A stretch of 64,000 bases of DNA from JANQMX01 sp965247175 (GTDB taxonomy: Bacteria > Pseudomonadota > Alphaproteobacteria > Kiloniellales > DSM-21159), in the NCBI GenBank assembly GCA_965247175.1, contig OZ252006.1, positions 558,001-622,000 of the forward strand, given 5' to 3'. Numbering within the stretch: position 1 is the first letter of the stretch; the number at the start of each line of letters is the position of its first letter. Below are positions 32,196-41,173 of this stretch, piece by piece. The position numbers were made by a program, and so were the translations under genes. The notes beneath the pieces are model-generated. The model had not been told where the DNA came from and made no database searches. It was given only the letters and a program-made list of their open reading frames with translations.

Positions 32196-34603
32196 ATCTC
32201 GTTTCCTGCCTGCCGTTGATTGGGAGGATCGGGAGGGAGCGTGCCACGCGCTGTCGACAGCAGCCTGGCGCCGAGGGATTTGACCGTGAGAATGAGCGAC
32301 GGCAAGAGCACGAGGCTGGCCAGGAAGCTGGCTGCGAGCGACAGGGCGACAAGCCCGCCGAAACGCACCACACCCGGCACCTCGCTCATGACCAGCACGC
32401 CGAAGCCCAGGAAGCCGGTCAGAAAGCCGAAGAAGATCGCCCGGCCAGAGTCGTGGATGGCGTCCCCCACCGCGGTTTGCAGCACCGGATGTGGCCCGGC
32501 GCAGCGCTCGTCGATGCGGTGCAGCAGATGAACGCCGAAGTCGATGCTGAGACCGATAGCGATGGCGGCGGTCATGGAGGTGCCGACGCCCAAGTTGACG
32601 CCGGCCAGCGCCATGGCGGCATAGACGGTCAGCACCGCGAAGATGACGGGAACCATCACCAGGCTGCCGCGTAGCGGTGAGCGGAAGGAGATGGTGGCGA
32701 TCAGCCAGACCACGACGAGGGACACCAGGATGCTGCCAAGGTGCCCTTCGAACAGCATGCCGACCCAGCTGACGTGCACCACGGCGATGCCCGACAGGGT
32801 GACGACGGTCCCCTTAGGGGCCGGGTTTTCCTGCAGGTAGTCATCGAGCGTGGAGATCAAGGTACGCTCGTCGCTGAACCAGCCGCTGCCGAGATAGAGA
32901 CGCAGGTTGGCCCGCTCGTAGCTGTTGTTGACCAGGGTGCGAAGGTCCGCAGGGTCGCCGCTCATGGAATAGAGCAGCATGTATTGCGCGGCGCGGTCCT
33001 CGGAGCCGAGCACCAGGTTGGGTTCGTCGCCGGGCTCGGCGAGGGCCTTGTCGATCTGCCCCAGGGAATCGAGATAGGACACGCTCTGCAGCACGAGCGG
33101 CAGGGATTCCGCGTAGCGCTGCAAGGAATCGACGTACTGCAGCACCTCGGGCCGCAGCAGGGCGTCCTCGCCGCTGCCCTCAATCATGATGTCGAGGTAG
33201 TTGCTGCCGATGCCGTGTCCGTTGATCAAACTGTCAGCGATGACGATCGGCTCGTCTTCCTGGAAGTTGTCGATGTTGGCCTCATCGACGCGCAGGGAGG
33301 TTGCGGCGACCAGGCCGACCAGCAGCCAGACTGCCGAAACGACGACCACGCTGCGTCCCCGCCGGAACACGAGCTGCTTGAGTGTGTTGGTGGCGCTTTC
33401 GGCGAGCGCGGCGGACCGCCCCGGCGCGTGCGGAGCCTCGGCCGGCGACTCAAAGCGCCTGAACCAGAGCGCCATGACGGCAGGCACGGCGGTCAGGGAG
33501 AACAGCCAGGCCAGCCCAATGCCCAGCGCCGCGTAGAGCCCGAACTCCCGCATCGGCGGGATCGAGGAGGAGAAACCGAGCGCCAGGCAGCCGGCCGCTG
33601 TGGTCAGGGTGGTCACGGTCACTGGCCGGCACATGGCCAGCATGGTCTGAACCACCCGTTCCTTGGTGTCGGTTTCGCTGCCCAATCCCAGCCTGCGCCG
33701 GTACTCGCCGAAAATGTGCAGCGCATCGTCAACGGCGATGCCGATCAGGATCACCGGCAGGGCATTGGTAATGACGTAGAAGTTGGCGCCCAGAAGCGCC
33801 ATGCTTCCCAAGGTGACGGCAACGCTGCCGGCAATCACCAGGGTCGGTACGATGACGCCGATCGCGCTTCGGTGCGCCAGGAAGAGGCTCAGCAGGACCA
33901 GCAGGGCCGCGAAAGGCGCCAAGGTGTGGGCATCCCGGTCCATGTAGATGCCGAGATAGCCCAGCATGGCGCCTGGGCCGGCCACGTGTAGAGTCTCGCC
34001 GCCGCCGGTCTCCGTGTTTTCCACCAGGGCCAGGACATCCCAATAGGCGGCTTCGGCATCGGCGCCGGTGAGCAGCTCGCCGACCACCAAGGTGACGCGG
34101 TGGTCCTCTGAGACCAGGCGGCCAAGCATGGAAGGGGTCGCCTCGACGGCCTCTCGGATCGCGGCGACTTCAGCGGGTGTCTGCGGCGGTGCGGACAAGA
34201 AGCGTTCGACCAGCAGTCCGTCCGGGGCGCTGGAAATGCTCTTCTCCGTCACCAGGCTGGTGATCCGCTCAGGATCGATTCCAGGCACTTCGGCGAGACG
34301 GCGGCTCAGCTCGTAGACCAGCGCCAAAGTTTGCTCGGAAAAGACCCCATCCGGCTTGTCGCTGTAGATCGCAACGATGATCGGGTCCTTGAGACCGAAG
34401 GTGTCGATCAGCCGTTCCCGGTTTACGACAGCGGTGTGGTCCTCAGGATGAAAGGCCTCGGCGCGCGGGTCCTTTTCAAGGTGGGCAGCCTGGACGGCGA
34501 AGAAGACAATGGCTGCCAGCGCGCAAAGCAAAACGATGAGCGGATGCCCAGCGATGGCGGAGAAGAACCGCTGCATAATGCTTGGCCGATCTGATGCGCG
34601 CAT
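32165..34603 (-). CDS. RND-superfamily (MMPL/HpnN-type) lipid exporter
   Basis: 812 residues with the RND/MMPL layout: one N-terminal helix, a large periplasmic domain (about 40-230), five helices (about 230-420), a second periplasmic domain (about 450-620) and a final helix bundle. Intramembrane acidic motifs are GIAVDDALHIFGEYRR and AIGLSIDFGVHLLHRIDE, one per half, which couple proton flow to transport. Sterol-sensing-like helices (TVTTLTTAAGCLALGFSSSIPPMREFGLYAALGIG) are typical of lipid or hopanoid exporters. The ATG at 34603 has GAGG 6 bases upstream; an open frame extends to a TTG at 34627. It leads an operon with the LolA-like and outer-membrane genes. The substrate is unknown. Confidence 0.85.
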   Translation of the reverse strand: MRASDRPSIMQRFFSAIAGHPLIVLLCALAAIVFFAVQAAHLEKDPRAEAFHPEDHTAVVNRERLIDTFGLKDPIIVAIYSDKPDGVFSEQTLALVYELSRRLAEVPGIDPERITSLVTEKSISSAPDGLLVERFLSAPPQTPAEVAAIREAVEATPSMLGRLVSEDHRVTLVVGELLTGADAEAAYWDVLALVENTETGGGETLHVAGPGAMLGYLGIYMDRDAHTLAPFAALLVLLSLFLAHRSAIGVIVPTLVIAGSVAVTLGSMALLGANFYVITNALPVILIGIAVDDALHIFGEYRRRLGLGSETDTKERVVQTMLAMCRPVTVTTLTTAAGCLALGFSSSIPPMREFGLYAALGIGLAWLFSLTAVPAVMALWFRRFESPAEAPHAPGRSAALAESATNTLKQLVFRRGRSVVVVSAVWLLVGLVAATSLRVDEANIDNFQEDEPIVIADSLINGHGIGSNYLDIMIEGSGEDALLRPEVLQYVDSLQRYAESLPLVLQSVSYLDSLGQIDKALAEPGDEPNLVLGSEDRAAQYMLLYSMSGDPADLRTLVNNSYERANLRLYLGSGWFSDERTLISTLDDYLQENPAPKGTVVTLSGIAVVHVSWVGMLFEGHLGSILVSLVVVWLIATISFRSPLRGSLVMVPVIFAVLTVYAAMALAGVNLGVGTSMTAAIAIGLSIDFGVHLLHRIDERCAGPHPVLQTAVGDAIHDSGRAIFFGFLTGFLGFGVLVMSEVPGVVRFGGLVALSLAASFLASLVLLPSLILTVKSLGARLLSTARGTLPPDPPNQRQAGNEICSSVKPSAL

Positions 34604-34786
34604 GCTGCCCTCAGGCTTGGTTAGCAAGGCATAAGCCCCGGCTGTTTTGAAATCGTTAACACTCTTCAGCGCGCTGCTGCCAATGGCAGAGCGGCTGCAA
34701 AGAGTGAAGCGTTAGTCCCTACGACAGGCGCGCCGTCTTGGCTTGGGATAACATTATGGCGCTCGCTGGGGCGCCAATCCGCGGCT

Positions 34787-36211
34787 CTAGCCTTCCTCGC
34801 GATTGTAGTCGTCGGCGTAGCGGACGATATCGTCCTCGCCAAGATAGCTGCCGACCTGCACTTCGATGATTTCGAGCAGGATCTTGCCCGGATTCTCGAG
34901 GCGATGCATGCAGCCCAGGGGCAGGTAGACCGACTCGTTCTCCGAAATCAGGAAGGTCTCCTCATCGCGGGTCACCTTCGCCGTTCCTTTGACGACGATC
35001 CAGTGCTCGGCGCGGTGATGATGCCTCTGCAGAGAGAGCTTTTCGCCCGGCTTGACCACCAGCCGCTTGACCTGGAAGCGGGTACCCTCGTCGACCTGCT
35101 GATAGGAACCCCAAGGTCGAAAGACCTCGACGTGGCTTTCCCACTGGCTGCGGCCGTCCTTTTTAAGGCGGTCGAAGATCTTGCCGACTGACTGCGAGGC
35201 GGTGCGGTCTGCGACCAGGATGGCGTCCTTGGTGGCCACCACCACCGTATCTTCCAATCCGACGGTCGCCAGGATCTGCCCGGCTTCCGAGCGCAGATAG
35301 TTGTTATGGCTGTCGAGGGTCATGGTGTCGCCGCTGGACACGTTGCCCTCGGCGTCCTTGTCGCCGATCTGCCAGAGCGCGGACCAGGAGCCGACGTCGT
35401 TCCAGCCGAAGGAGACGGGCACGACCGCCGCCTTGTCGGTGCGCTCCATCAGCGCGTAGTCGATGGAGATGGAGGGGGCGCCGGCGAAGCTGTCTTCGGC
35501 CAGGCGCACGAAGGAGAGATCGCGCCGGGAATCCCCCACAGCCGTTTGGCAGGCGTAGAGAATGTCCGGTGACAGCGCTTTGATTTCGTCCAGCAAGGCC
35601 TTGACCGGAAAGACGAACATGCCGCTGTTCCAGCAGAAACCGCCCTCGGCGAGGAGTTGCTCGGCGGTCGGAAGATCGGGCTTCTCGTGAAAGCGTGCCA
35701 CCTTGAAGGCCTCGTTGCTGCCATCCAGTGCTTCGCCGAGCTTGATGTAGCCGAAGCCGGTTTCGGGCGCTGTCGGCTCAATCCCGAAGGTGACGAAGAA
35801 GCCTTGAGCCGAGGCTTTGGCGGCATGCTCGGCGGCGGCGAGAAAGCGGTCCTGTTGGCCGATGGCATGATCGGCGGGCAGCACCAGCATCGTTGCCTCG
35901 GGGTCGAGCCGGTCGAGATAGGCGGCGGCGGCGACGATGGCAGGCGCGGTGTTGCGTCCCTCCGGCTCCAGCAAAATCGTGGCTTCCGTCTCACCGATTT
36001 CGCGAAGCTGCTCGTCGATCATGAAGCGCTGCTCGACGTGGCAGGCCACGAGAGGCGGCGCAAAACGCTCCCGGTCGCCAACCCTGTTGAGCGTTTCCTG
36101 CAGCAGCGTCAGCTCGGAATTCAAGGCGTGCAACTGCTTCGGGTAGGTCGCCCGCGAGAGAGGCCAGAGGCGTGAGCCCACGCCACCGCTAATGATCACT
36201 GGATGGAGCAT
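34787..36211 (-). CDS. manC: Mannose-1-phosphate guanylyltransferase / mannose-6-phosphate isomerase
   Basis: 474 residues. The N-terminal nucleotidyltransferase has the signature SGGVGSRLWPLSRATYPKQL (residues 8-27) and ENSGMFVF-like FCWNSGMFVFPVKAL. The C-terminal type II phosphomannose isomerase cupin has FRPWGSYQQVDEG, PGEKLSLQRHHHRAEHWIVVKGTAKV and ENESVYLPLGCMHRLENPG. It makes mannose-6-phosphate and GDP-mannose for exopolysaccharide. AGGAGACACG precedes the ATG at 36211. It is a single gene on the minus strand, and the 150 bases between it and the upstream DadA-like gene hold no further gene. GDP-mannose synthesis beside the XrtA export genes suggests a mannose-derived sugar in the polymer. 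Confidence 0.93.
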   Translation of the reverse strand: MLHPVIISGGVGSRLWPLSRATYPKQLHALNSELTLLQETLNRVGDRERFAPPLVACHVEQRFMIDEQLREIGETEATILLEPEGRNTAPAIVAAAAYLDRLDPEATMLVLPADHAIGQQDRFLAAAEHAAKASAQGFFVTFGIEPTAPETGFGYIKLGEALDGSNEAFKVARFHEKPDLPTAEQLLAEGGFCWNSGMFVFPVKALLDEIKALSPDILYACQTAVGDSRRDLSFVRLAEDSFAGAPSISIDYALMERTDKAAVVPVSFGWNDVGSWSALWQIGDKDAEGNVSSGDTMTLDSHNNYLRSEAGQILATVGLEDTVVVATKDAILVADRTASQSVGKIFDRLKKDGRSQWESHVEVFRPWGSYQQVDEGTRFQVKRLVVKPGEKLSLQRHHHRAEHWIVVKGTAKVTRDEETFLISENESVYLPLGCMHRLENPGKILLEIIEVQVGSYLGEDDIVRYADDYNREEG

Positions 36212-36362
36212 CGTGTCTCCTGCTGGTCAGGCTGCCGCCGGTGAGTCTGATAGGGGTGGGCGGCGGTCACCACGGGACTGCTTAAGCATCTAAACGTAAA
36301 GCAAGCACCAAACTACCTCTGTTTTGCGGCATTTTTGGGCGTTTGGCCCGAGCGCCGCAATG

Positions 36363-37655
36363 CTAGAAGCGGTCGGGCCGCAGCGGCGCAAGATCGATGG
36401 AGGCCTGAGCATCGCCGATCAGTTCCCTGACCAGGCAGGCGGTTGCGGCGGCCTGGGTCAGGCCCAAGTGAGCGTGACCGAAGGCATAGACGATACGGGG
36501 GCTGGACTTGCTGCGCCCGATCACAGGCAGGCTGTCGGGCAGGGAGGGGCGGTGCCCCATCCATTCGACGCCGCCGTCCGTCTCAAGATCCGGCAGAAAC
36601 CGTTTGGCCTTGGTCAGCATGGCACGAGCGCGGGCATAGTTCGGTGGTGCATCGAGCCCGGCCAGCTCGTCGCCGCCGCCGATGCGCAAGCCGCTCGACA
36701 ACGGCGAGATAACGAATCCATGATCGCCAAAAATAAGCTGTCTTTCCAGAGTGATGCCTGGGCTTTCTAAGGTCGTGTTGTAGCCGCGCTCGGTTTCGAG
36801 TGGGATGCGGTCGCCGAGTCCGTTGGTGAATGGCTGAGACCAGGCGCCTGCAGCGACGATGGCATGGGCGGCGGTTATCGCCTTCTCGCCTTCCAGCTTC
36901 AGGCTGACGCCATCCGGCAGTGGCTTCACTGCGGCTGCTTTCGCCCCGGCCAGGACGGCGCCCCGCGCGTGCACGGCCTGGGCCAGCATCACGGTGACCT
37001 CGTAGGGGTCGGAGACCATCTGCCATCCTGGGACATGCGTTCCGTGACGAAAGGCGGGGGACAATCCCGGCTGAAAGCGATGCAAGTCGTCGTCTTGCAG
37101 GTGCTCGAAGGCGATGCCGTGAGCCCTTCGTATGTCCCAGGAGGCGCCAGCCCGACGAAAGCTGCCGCCATTGTCGTAAAGCTGAAGCGAGCCGGTAGGC
37201 CGCAGCTTGTCCTCGACCCCTGCTAGAGCCCAGAGCTTGGGATTTTCTCGGCGGCTGAGTGCCATTAGCTCGGCCAAGGCAGCGATGCTGCGGGTGACTT
37301 GGGCAGGGCGGCAGGCATAGACGAAGCGCAGCAGCCAGGGGAGCATGCGGGGGAGATAGCCCATGGGTAGGCTGAGCGGCCCCAGGGGGTCGAAGAACCA
37401 ACGCGGGACCTGCCGCAGGGTCCGGGGCGAGGCGAGGGGGAGAATGTCTGACAGCGCGAGCCCGCCAGCATTGGCCTTTGAGGCGCCTTGTGCCACGCCG
37501 CGGCTCTCAACAACAACAACCCGGCGGCCGGCCTCCTGCAGATAGGCGGCGCAAGCCAGGCCGATGATTCCGGCACCCACCACGACCACGTCCTGTTTCT
37601 CTGCGAGCGAGTCGGGCGGAGACAGAGGCGGAGGAGAGGGAAAAGCTGTGACCAT
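36363..37655 (-). CDS. FAD-dependent D-amino acid dehydrogenase-like oxidoreductase (DadA family)
   Basis: 430 residues of the DAO family. The dinucleotide-binding motif VVVVGAGIIGLACAAYLQEAGRRVVVVES is at about residues 24-52, ASKANAGGLALSDILPLASP follows, and the C-terminal FAD block reads LPVIGRSKSSPRIVYAFGHAHLGLTQAA. It is expected to oxidise a D-amino acid to the 2-oxo acid in the cytoplasmic membrane. The ATG at 37655 is the first that leaves an intact Rossmann motif; no clear ribosome site is seen, and the longer open frame to 37955 is low-complexity. The neighbours are sugar-nucleotide genes with no obvious link. Substrate specificity is not readable; hydroxyproline epimer or other imino acid oxidation is possible. 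Confidence 0.8.
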   Translation of the reverse strand: MVTAFPSPPPLSPPDSLAEKQDVVVVGAGIIGLACAAYLQEAGRRVVVVESRGVAQGASKANAGGLALSDILPLASPRTLRQVPRWFFDPLGPLSLPMGYLPRMLPWLLRFVYACRPAQVTRSIAALAELMALSRRENPKLWALAGVEDKLRPTGSLQLYDNGGSFRRAGASWDIRRAHGIAFEHLQDDDLHRFQPGLSPAFRHGTHVPGWQMVSDPYEVTVMLAQAVHARGAVLAGAKAAAVKPLPDGVSLKLEGEKAITAAHAIVAAGAWSQPFTNGLGDRIPLETERGYNTTLESPGITLERQLIFGDHGFVISPLSSGLRIGGGDELAGLDAPPNYARARAMLTKAKRFLPDLETDGGVEWMGHRPSLPDSLPVIGRSKSSPRIVYAFGHAHLGLTQAAATACLVRELIGDAQASIDLAPLRPDRF

Positions 37656-37945
37656 GACGGATTGCGCTTGAGAGTATCGCCATGCTTGCTTGTCTTTTGG
37701 CGCCTCGGTCAAGCGGGAAGGGGGCCGAGACAAGCACAGGGGATGCAGGGGAAATCTTAGGTGAAAATACAGGAAATCTGGCTTAAGCAGGGGCCTGCTC
37801 GGCTGCTTGTTGCAGCGGATGACGCCGCGGCCGTCAGTAAGCTGTAACCGCTTGGGTTTATAGGCCGGGGGCGGCAAGGCGCGGAGTTGTTGGCTTCTCG
37901 GGTCGGGAGAAGTACTCCAAGAGGCCGGAAGTGAAGGAGACAGGC

Positions 37946-39097
37946 GTGACGGCAAAGGTTCTCTGCGTGTTCGGGACGCGGCCCGAAGCCATCAAGATGG
38001 CACCCGTGGTCCGCAAGCTGCGGGAGAGCCCGGGCATCGACACGCGGGTCTGTGTCACGGCCCAGCATCGTCACATGCTGGACCAGGTGCTGGGCATCTT
38101 CGGAATCGAGACCGATCACGACCTCGATCTCATGACCCCGGGCCAAGATCTCTTCGACGTCACAAGCCGGGTCCTGCTGGGTATGCGCGACGTCCTGCGC
38201 GACGAAAAGCCGGATGTCATGCTGGTCCACGGGGACACGACAACCTGCTTTGCCGCCGGCCTGGCGGCCTTCTACGAGAACATCGCGCTGGGCCACGTGG
38301 AAGCTGGCCTCCGCACGCGGAACCTACGCGCGCCCTTCCCGGAAGAGGCCAATCGGAGCCTCGTCGCGCGGGTCTGCGACTATCATTTCGCCCCGACCGA
38401 GCTCTCTCGGAAGAATCTCCTGGCTGAGGCGGTGCCGGAGGAGAAGATCTGGGTCACCGGCAACACGGTCATCGACGCCTTGTTGATTGCTCGCGACATG
38501 CTTCCGGAGCAGCCCGACTCGTACTGGCAAGAGCATCTGGGTGACCAACTGCTCGGACAGGTCCGCGAGGGACCAGAGCGCTTCGTGCTGATCACCGGTC
38601 ATCGGCGCGAGAACTTCGGCCAGGGCTTCCAAGATCTCTGCATGGCTATTCGCCAGCTCGCCGAGCGCCATCCGAAATGGCTCTTCGTCTACCCGGTCCA
38701 CCTCAATCCGAACGTCCAAAAGCCCGTCAACGAGATCCTCTCCGGCCTGACGAACGTTCGCCTTATCGAGCCGCTGGACTATCTGCCTTTCGTTTGGCTG
38801 ATGGACCGCTGCGATCTCATCCTCACGGACTCCGGCGGCATCCAAGAGGAAGGCCCCTCGCTCGGCAAGCCGGTCCTGGTCATGCGCGACGTGACCGAGC
38901 GGCCCGAGGCGCTGGATGCCGGGACCGTCCTGCTGGTCGGAACCAAGCAGGAGATGATCACCACGTCCGTCGAAAAGGTTCTGCTCGACCAGGCGACCTA
39001 TGACGCCATGGCCAGAGCGATCAATCCCTATGGCGACGGGCGCGCCGCCGGCCGTATCGCTGCCACTCTCAGCGAGCGTTTCTCCCTGGCCGCCTAG
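37946..39097 (+). CDS. wecB: UDP-N-acetylglucosamine 2-epimerase (non-hydrolysing)
   Basis: 383 residues with the family blocks VFGTRPEAIKMAPVVRKL (about 7-24), VHGDTTTCFAAGLAAFY, GHVEAGLRTRNLRAPFPEEANR, TGHRRENFGQGF and DSGGIQEEGPSLGKPVLVMRDVTERPEA. It interconverts UDP-GlcNAc and UDP-ManNAc. The start is the GTG at 37946 with AAGGAG 6-7 bases upstream; the GTG at 37931 lies upstream of that site. The dehydrogenase that oxidises its product follows after 40 bases, so the two form an operon that makes UDP-ManNAcA for a surface polysaccharide. Confidence 0.95.
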   Translation: MTAKVLCVFGTRPEAIKMAPVVRKLRESPGIDTRVCVTAQHRHMLDQVLGIFGIETDHDLDLMTPGQDLFDVTSRVLLGMRDVLRDEKPDVMLVHGDTTTCFAAGLAAFYENIALGHVEAGLRTRNLRAPFPEEANRSLVARVCDYHFAPTELSRKNLLAEAVPEEKIWVTGNTVIDALLIARDMLPEQPDSYWQEHLGDQLLGQVREGPERFVLITGHRRENFGQGFQDLCMAIRQLAERHPKWLFVYPVHLNPNVQKPVNEILSGLTNVRLIEPLDYLPFVWLMDRCDLILTDSGGIQEEGPSLGKPVLVMRDVTERPEALDAGTVLLVGTKQEMITTSVEKVLLDQATYDAMARAINPYGDGRAAGRIAATLSERFSLAA

Positions 39098-39137
39098 GCC
39101 GAGGGTCTTTGATTTTTCGGGAAAGGGAGGTTCTTCG

Positions 39138-40334
39138 ATGAAGAAGGTTTGTGTCATGGGGCTCGGCTACATCGGGCTGCCCACCGCATCCTTCCTCGGC
39201 ACCAAGGGCTACCAGGTGCACGGCGTCGATATCTCGCCGAACGTGGTCGACACCATCAACCGCGGCGACGTTCATATCACCGAGCCGGAGCTCGATGTGC
39301 TGGTCAAGTCGGCGGTGCAGTCGGGCAACCTCAAGGCGGCGCTGGAGCCTGCCGAGGCCGACATCTTCATCATCGCCGTTCCGACGCCGCTCAACGGCAG
39401 CAACGAGCCCGAGCTGTCGGCGGTGACCAAGGCGACCGACGCCATCTCGCCCTACATCAAGCCGGGCAACATCGTCATTCTCGAGTCGACCAGCCCAGTT
39501 GGCACAACCGATCGCTTGGTGGCCGATCGCCTGCGGGAGCTGGGCCACAAGGTCGGCGAAGACGTCCATGTGGCGCACTGCCCGGAACGGGTTCTGCCCG
39601 GCCGCATCCTGGCAGAGCTGGTCGGCAACGACCGCATCGTCGGCGGCATCGACGATACCTCGACCACCAAGGCCGCCGATTTCTATCGCGAGTTTGTCGC
39701 CGGTGAGGTGCTGGAGACCACGGCGGCCACGGCCGAGCTGGCCAAGCTCTCGGAAAACACCTTCCGCGACGTCAACATCGCATTGGCCAACGAGCTTTCG
39801 ATGATCTGCGACGACATGGACGTGGACGTCTGGGACCTCATCGGCCTCGCCAACCGTCACCCGCGTGTTTCGATCCTGTCGCCCGGTCCGGGTGTCGGCG
39901 GTCACTGCATTGCGGTCGACCCCTGGTTCATCGTCGCCGCGGCGCCGGAGCAGGCGCGGCTCATCCGCACCGCGCGCGAGGTCAACATCGCCAAGCCCGA
40001 ATGGGTCGTGGACAAGATCCGGGCACGGGCCGAGAAGTTCAAACGCCCGACGATTGCTTGCTTGGGCCTGGCCTATAAGGCGGATATCGACGATCTGCGC
40101 GAGTCGCCGGCACTCGACGTGGTCGAGAAGCTGCGAGAGGCCGATCTGGGCGAGCTGCTGATCTGCGAGCCCTACGTGACGTCCCATCCGGACTACGACC
40201 TGGTCGACTGGCAGGAAGCCGTGCAGCGCGCCGACATCGTCGTCGTGCTGGTCGATCACCGCCAGTTCAAAGGCCTAAAGCCCAAGGACCTGCAGGAGCG
40301 GGTGCTGATCGATACCCGCGGCATGCTGCGCTGA
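39138..40334 (+). CDS. wecC: UDP-N-acetyl-D-mannosamine dehydrogenase
   Basis: 398 residues of the UDP-glucose/GDP-mannose dehydrogenase family. The NAD-binding motif is GLGYIGLPTASFLGTKGYQVHGVD (residues 8-31), VPTPLN and ESTSPVGTTDRL follow, and the catalytic Cys lies in PGVGGHCIAVDPWFIV. The C-terminal block is ACLGLAYKADIDDLRESPALDVV. It oxidises UDP-ManNAc to UDP-ManNAcA in two steps. AAGGGAGG lies 7-8 bases before the ATG at 39138. It is the second gene of the wecBC pair and convergent with the carnitine operon, whose last stop is 22 bases away. Confidence 0.95.
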   Translation: MKKVCVMGLGYIGLPTASFLGTKGYQVHGVDISPNVVDTINRGDVHITEPELDVLVKSAVQSGNLKAALEPAEADIFIIAVPTPLNGSNEPELSAVTKATDAISPYIKPGNIVILESTSPVGTTDRLVADRLRELGHKVGEDVHVAHCPERVLPGRILAELVGNDRIVGGIDDTSTTKAADFYREFVAGEVLETTAATAELAKLSENTFRDVNIALANELSMICDDMDVDVWDLIGLANRHPRVSILSPGPGVGGHCIAVDPWFIVAAAPEQARLIRTAREVNIAKPEWVVDKIRARAEKFKRPTIACLGLAYKADIDDLRESPALDVVEKLREADLGELLICEPYVTSHPDYDLVDWQEAVQRADIVVVLVDHRQFKGLKPKDLQERVLIDTRGMLR

Positions 40335-40356
40335 AGCAGGCCGAAGGCGCCGAGAC

Positions 40357-41166
40357 CTACTCGCTCCTCCACTCCGGCTTGCGCTTCTCGGCGAAAGCCT
40401 TCGGGCCTTCCTTGGCGTCGTCCGAGGCGATCATCTCTTCGTAGATCGCAATGCCGCTTTTGCCGGCCTTCAGGCGTGCCATAGCTTCGGGCAAGGGCAG
40501 GGCGGCGATCTCTCGTGTCACCGCCTTCAGCGCTCTGAGCGGCAGCGGGGCGTAGCCCGCCAGCTGATCGGCCAAGGCTCGCGCGGCTGGCAACAGTTCG
40601 TCCGAGGGGTGAACATCGCGCACGAAACCCCAGTGCTTGGCCTCGGCGGCGCTCATGCGCCGGCCGGTGTAGAGCAGGTCCATGGCCACATGGTGCGGAA
40701 CGACCCGGGGCAGACGCTGCACGGCTCCGGTGTCAGGCAGGAAGCCGCGTTCCATGTCCGGCAGCCAGAACTCCGAGTGCTCGGCAGCGAGGATGAGGTC
40801 GCAGGCCAGCACCAGCTCGAAGCCGCCGCCCACGGCAAAGCCGTTGACAGCACAGATCACCGGCTTGTCCAGGTCCCAAAACTCGGTGATGCCGCCCCAG
40901 CCGCCCGCGGTCCACCCGAGAGTGAGAGCATCTTCTCCCGCCTCGGTCATGCGCGCGGCTTCCTTGAGGTCCCAGCCCGCGGAGAAGGCACGCTCGCCGC
41001 TGGCCGTCAGTAGTCCGACCAGGAGGTCGGGGTCGTCGCGCAGGGTGCAGAAGGCATCATAGAGGCCGTCGGCCAGGGCTTGGTTCACCGCATGGACCGG
41101 CGGGCGATCCAGCGTGATCTCGAGGACCTTGCCGCGGCGCTCGGTCTTGACGGCAGGCTCGCTCAT
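40357..41166 (-). CDS. Enoyl-CoA hydratase/isomerase, CaiD-like (copy 1)
   Basis: 269 residues of the crotonase family. The oxyanion-hole blocks are GERAFSAGWDLKEAA (about 62-76) and NGFAVGGGFELVLACDLILAAEHSEFWLPDMERGFLPDTGAVQRLP. GFVRDVHPSDELL and a C-terminal AFAEKRKPEW complete it. The GWDLK and EFWLPD features are like crotonobetainyl-CoA hydratase (CaiD). It would add water across the double bond of crotonobetainyl-CoA or a related enoyl-CoA. It is the last of seven genes in the carnitine operon, starting 8 bases after the stop of copy 2. Two adjacent paralogues in one pathway suggest consecutive or stereo-distinct hydrations. Confidence 0.85.
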   Translation of the reverse strand: MSEPAVKTERRGKVLEITLDRPPVHAVNQALADGLYDAFCTLRDDPDLLVGLLTASGERAFSAGWDLKEAARMTEAGEDALTLGWTAGGWGGITEFWDLDKPVICAVNGFAVGGGFELVLACDLILAAEHSEFWLPDMERGFLPDTGAVQRLPRVVPHHVAMDLLYTGRRMSAAEAKHWGFVRDVHPSDELLPAARALADQLAGYAPLPLRALKAVTREIAALPLPEAMARLKAGKSGIAIYEEMIASDDAKEGPKAFAEKRKPEWRSE

Positions 41167-41173
41167 GACTGGC

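Noticed and set aside
32741..33991. 416-residue open frame antisense to the RND gene
   Set aside because: His/Gln/Gly-rich shadow product; the RND motifs on the other strand are unambiguous.
37656..37955. N-terminal extension of the DadA-like protein
   Set aside because: The extra 100 residues are Pro/Ser/Arg-rich and precede the ATG that gives a normal Rossmann N-terminus; they overlap the wecB control region.
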